Assembly: GCA_050013615.1 (NCBI GenBank)
Contig: JBEKEX010000139.1
Coordinates: forward strand, 1 to 7,785
Direction: 5' to 3'
Origin: JBEKEX01 sp050013615
GTDB taxonomy: Bacteria > Chloroflexota > Anaerolineae > Anaerolineales > Anaerolineaceae
Length of the DNA: 7,785 nucleotides
Below, one piece after another: positions 6,337 through 7,785 of this stretch (position 1 is the first letter of the stretch; each line of letters starts with the position of its first letter). Below the pieces are notes generated by a model. That model saw nothing but the letters and a program-made list of their open reading frames with translations, was not told where the DNA came from and did not search any database. Both the position numbers and the translations under genes were made by a program.

Positions 6337-7251
6337 GTGTTAACCAACCAGGAAATCAAACAACGTCTTTATCGGATTTTACCTTCGGTCCAAAAACCGG
6401 GCCGTTATGTGGGGGGCGAATACAATCAAGTCGTCAAAGATTGGGAGACCGCTGCCATTCACGTCGCCCTGGCCTTCCCGGATATCTATGACCTGGGCTT
6501 GCCTAATCTGGGCTTGACCATTCTGTATGAAACACTGAACCAACGCCCAGAAGTGCTGGCAGAGCGCGTTTATGTGCCCTGGCTCGATATGGAAACTGCC
6601 CTACGCGAGCATGCGATCCCGCTATATACGCTCGAATCATTCCATCTCGTTGCTCAATTCGACATCCTGGGCATCACCCTGCCCTACGAGTCGCTGTATA
6701 CGAACGCTTTGAACCTGTTGGACCTGTCCCGGATTCCGCTCTTATCCAAAGATCGCACTCGTGACCATCCCCTGGTCATCGCTGGCGGCCATGCTGCCAG
6801 CAACCCCGAGCCGATGTCCTCTTTTATCGATGCGTTCGTCATCGGCGATGGCGACACCATCATCCATGAGCTTGTCGATGTCTATTCCGCCTGGAAAAAT
6901 TCTAGCGATGACCGGCCTGCGCTATTATCTGATCTATCCAAGATAAGTGGCGTTTATGTGCCTTCTTTATATCAACCCGAATACAACGATGATGGGTCTG
7001 TAGCAAAAATCGACAAGCTCGATGAAAGCGCCTCACTACCAGTGGTACGGCGCCTGGTCGCCAAATTGCCTCCGCCGCCGACCAAATTCCTCGTCCCATC
7101 GATCGATGTAGTTCAAAACCGTGTCTCAGTCGAGATCATGCGCGGTTGTACGCGCGGCTGCCGCTTCTGCCACGCTGGCTTCTTCACCCGCGCGCTATGC
7201 GGGCAGCCACCTGTCCGTTTCCCTGCCTTCTCTGCGCATCGATACAGTTAG
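6337..7251 (+). CDS. TIGR03960-like B12-binding radical SAM protein, N-terminal part ending after a frame change
   Basis: The intact part begins NQEIKQRLYRILPSVQKPGR with GGEYN following, and has LAFPDIYDLGLPNLGL and an AGGHAASNPEP / GDGD pair typical of the cobalamin-binding-like N-terminal region of TIGR03960 proteins. The radical SAM cluster motif CX3CX2C is present as Cys271, Cys275 and Cys278 in MRGCTRGCRFCHAG. These enzymes bind a 4Fe-4S cluster and S-adenosylmethionine; the substrate of this group is unknown to me. After FFTRA (to about 7191) the frame reads into unrelated sequence and stops at 7249-7251. The real protein continues in another frame, with about 50 expected residues missing. 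The product as encoded, about 304 residues, would lack most of the radical SAM barrel and is probably inactive. Start is GTG 6337 or TTG 6334, 20-23 bases after the SDR gene; same operon likely. Confidence 0.8.
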   Translation: MLTNQEIKQRLYRILPSVQKPGRYVGGEYNQVVKDWETAAIHVALAFPDIYDLGLPNLGLTILYETLNQRPEVLAERVYVPWLDMETALREHAIPLYTLESFHLVAQFDILGITLPYESLYTNALNLLDLSRIPLLSKDRTRDHPLVIAGGHAASNPEPMSSFIDAFVIGDGDTIIHELVDVYSAWKNSSDDRPALLSDLSKISGVYVPSLYQPEYNDDGSVAKIDKLDESASLPVVRRLVAKLPPPPTKFLVPSIDVVQNRVSVEIMRGCTRGCRFCHAGFFTRALCGQPPVRFPAFSAHRYS

Positions 7252-7785
7252 CATCGATCTGCTGCAAACCCTGCAGCATTCCCGCCAGAGCGGTTTTACT
7301 CTGGCGCCCGAAGCCGCCACTGAACGCATGCGTAACATCATCAACAAACCCATTTCCGACGAGAATTTGATCGAGACCGCCAAAGCGATCTATGGGCGTG
7401 GCTGGCAGACAATCAAGCTTTACTTCATGATCGGCCATCCCGAAGAGACGATGGATGACGTCAAAGCCATCGCCGACCTGTGCAAACAGGTCATCACTGA
7501 AGGCCACAAAGCCATTGGGCATCGCGCCAGCCTGCATGTCGGCATCAGCACCTTTGTGCCCAAGCCCCATACCCCTTTCCAATGGGTAGCCATGGACTCG
7601 GTGGAGCAGATCCAGGCAAAACAAGCGTTGCTCCGCCAGGAATTGAGGGGGCCGGGCATGAAACTGAACTGGACGGACCCCAAAGAAACCATGCTGGAAG
7701 CGTGGTTGTCGCGCGGCGACCGCCGCATGGGCAGTGTCATTTTGCGTGCCTGGCAGCTTGGAGCCAAGTTCGACGCCTGGCAGGA
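7190..7785 (+). pseudogene. C-terminal part of the same radical SAM gene, displaced frame, runs off the window
   Basis: In the frame with codons beginning at 7190, 7193 and so on, an uninterrupted reading continues to the right edge (about 198 codons) with no start codon of its own near the junction. It reads ARYAGSHLSVSLPSLRIDTV, then SGFTLAPEAATERMRNIINK, GWQTIKLYFMIGHPEET, STFVPKPHTPFQW and RGDRRMGSVILRAWQLGAKFD. These are the expected later blocks of the TIGR03960 family: barrel strands, an APEA motif and the FVPKPHTPFQW segment. Together with the preceding fragment they make one gene broken near 7189-7202. The family-typical stretch between the FeS motif and RYAG, carrying a PVRER-like segment and an LLSLSSxDY-like segment, is absent. 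The frame offset means the lost length is not a multiple of three. True pseudogene and assembly artefact cannot be separated from sequence alone. Confidence 0.8.

Noticed and set aside
7146..7370. Separate small plus-strand gene across the radical SAM junction
   Set aside because: It overlaps both radical SAM fragments in the third frame and its Cys/Pro/Leu-rich translation resembles no family.
1..7785. Defence system, mobile element, CRISPR array, tRNA or riboswitch
   Set aside because: Both strands were read for these. The genes are core functions, intergenic gaps are short, and no repeat array, transposase, integrase or tRNA-like sequence was seen.

Overview
This window looks like ordinary chromosomal housekeeping DNA from a bacterium, most likely a Chloroflexota member of the Anaerolineae type. 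That guess rests on the character of the proteins and the gene set (a RecG-like tail next to coaD, a coaD-linked coiled-coil gene, LonA, a B12-type radical SAM protein). It is an impression from memory, not a computed classification. I see no phage, IS element, CRISPR array, tRNA or rRNA, and no gap longer than about 100 bases without a gene.

Layout. (1) Bases 1-1173, plus strand: the last 35 codons of a probable recG, then coaD two bases after its stop, then a short coiled-coil gene of unknown function. A strong hairpin-plus-T-tract terminator at 1180-1210 closes this unit. (2) Bases 1216-5122, minus strand: folC followed 43 bases later by lon, read toward the terminator, so the two transcription units converge there. 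(3) Bases 5123-5222: a compact divergent promoter region with one plausible sigma-70-type promoter on each strand. The plus-strand promoter places its start point almost on the first codon of the next gene, which suggests a leaderless transcript. (4) Bases 5223-7785, plus strand: a DUF503/YlxP-like gene, a short-chain dehydrogenase-like gene lacking most of the usual catalytic residues, and a TIGR03960-like radical SAM gene, closely spaced like an operon.

The main anomaly is in the radical SAM gene. Its first part is normal through the CX3CX2C iron-sulfur motif. Just after that, near 7189-7202, the reading frame changes and about 50 expected residues are absent. The rest of the protein then continues in another frame to the window edge. 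This is either a genuine inactivating deletion or an assembly error.

The pathways are separate core functions: coenzyme A synthesis (coaD), folate polyglutamylation (folC), protein quality control (lon) and, probably, DNA repair (recG). I do not see a new defence or mobile system here. The second-look items are the broken radical SAM gene, the degenerate SDR active site, the probable leaderless promoter and a hairpin that can cover the ribosome binding site of the coiled-coil gene.
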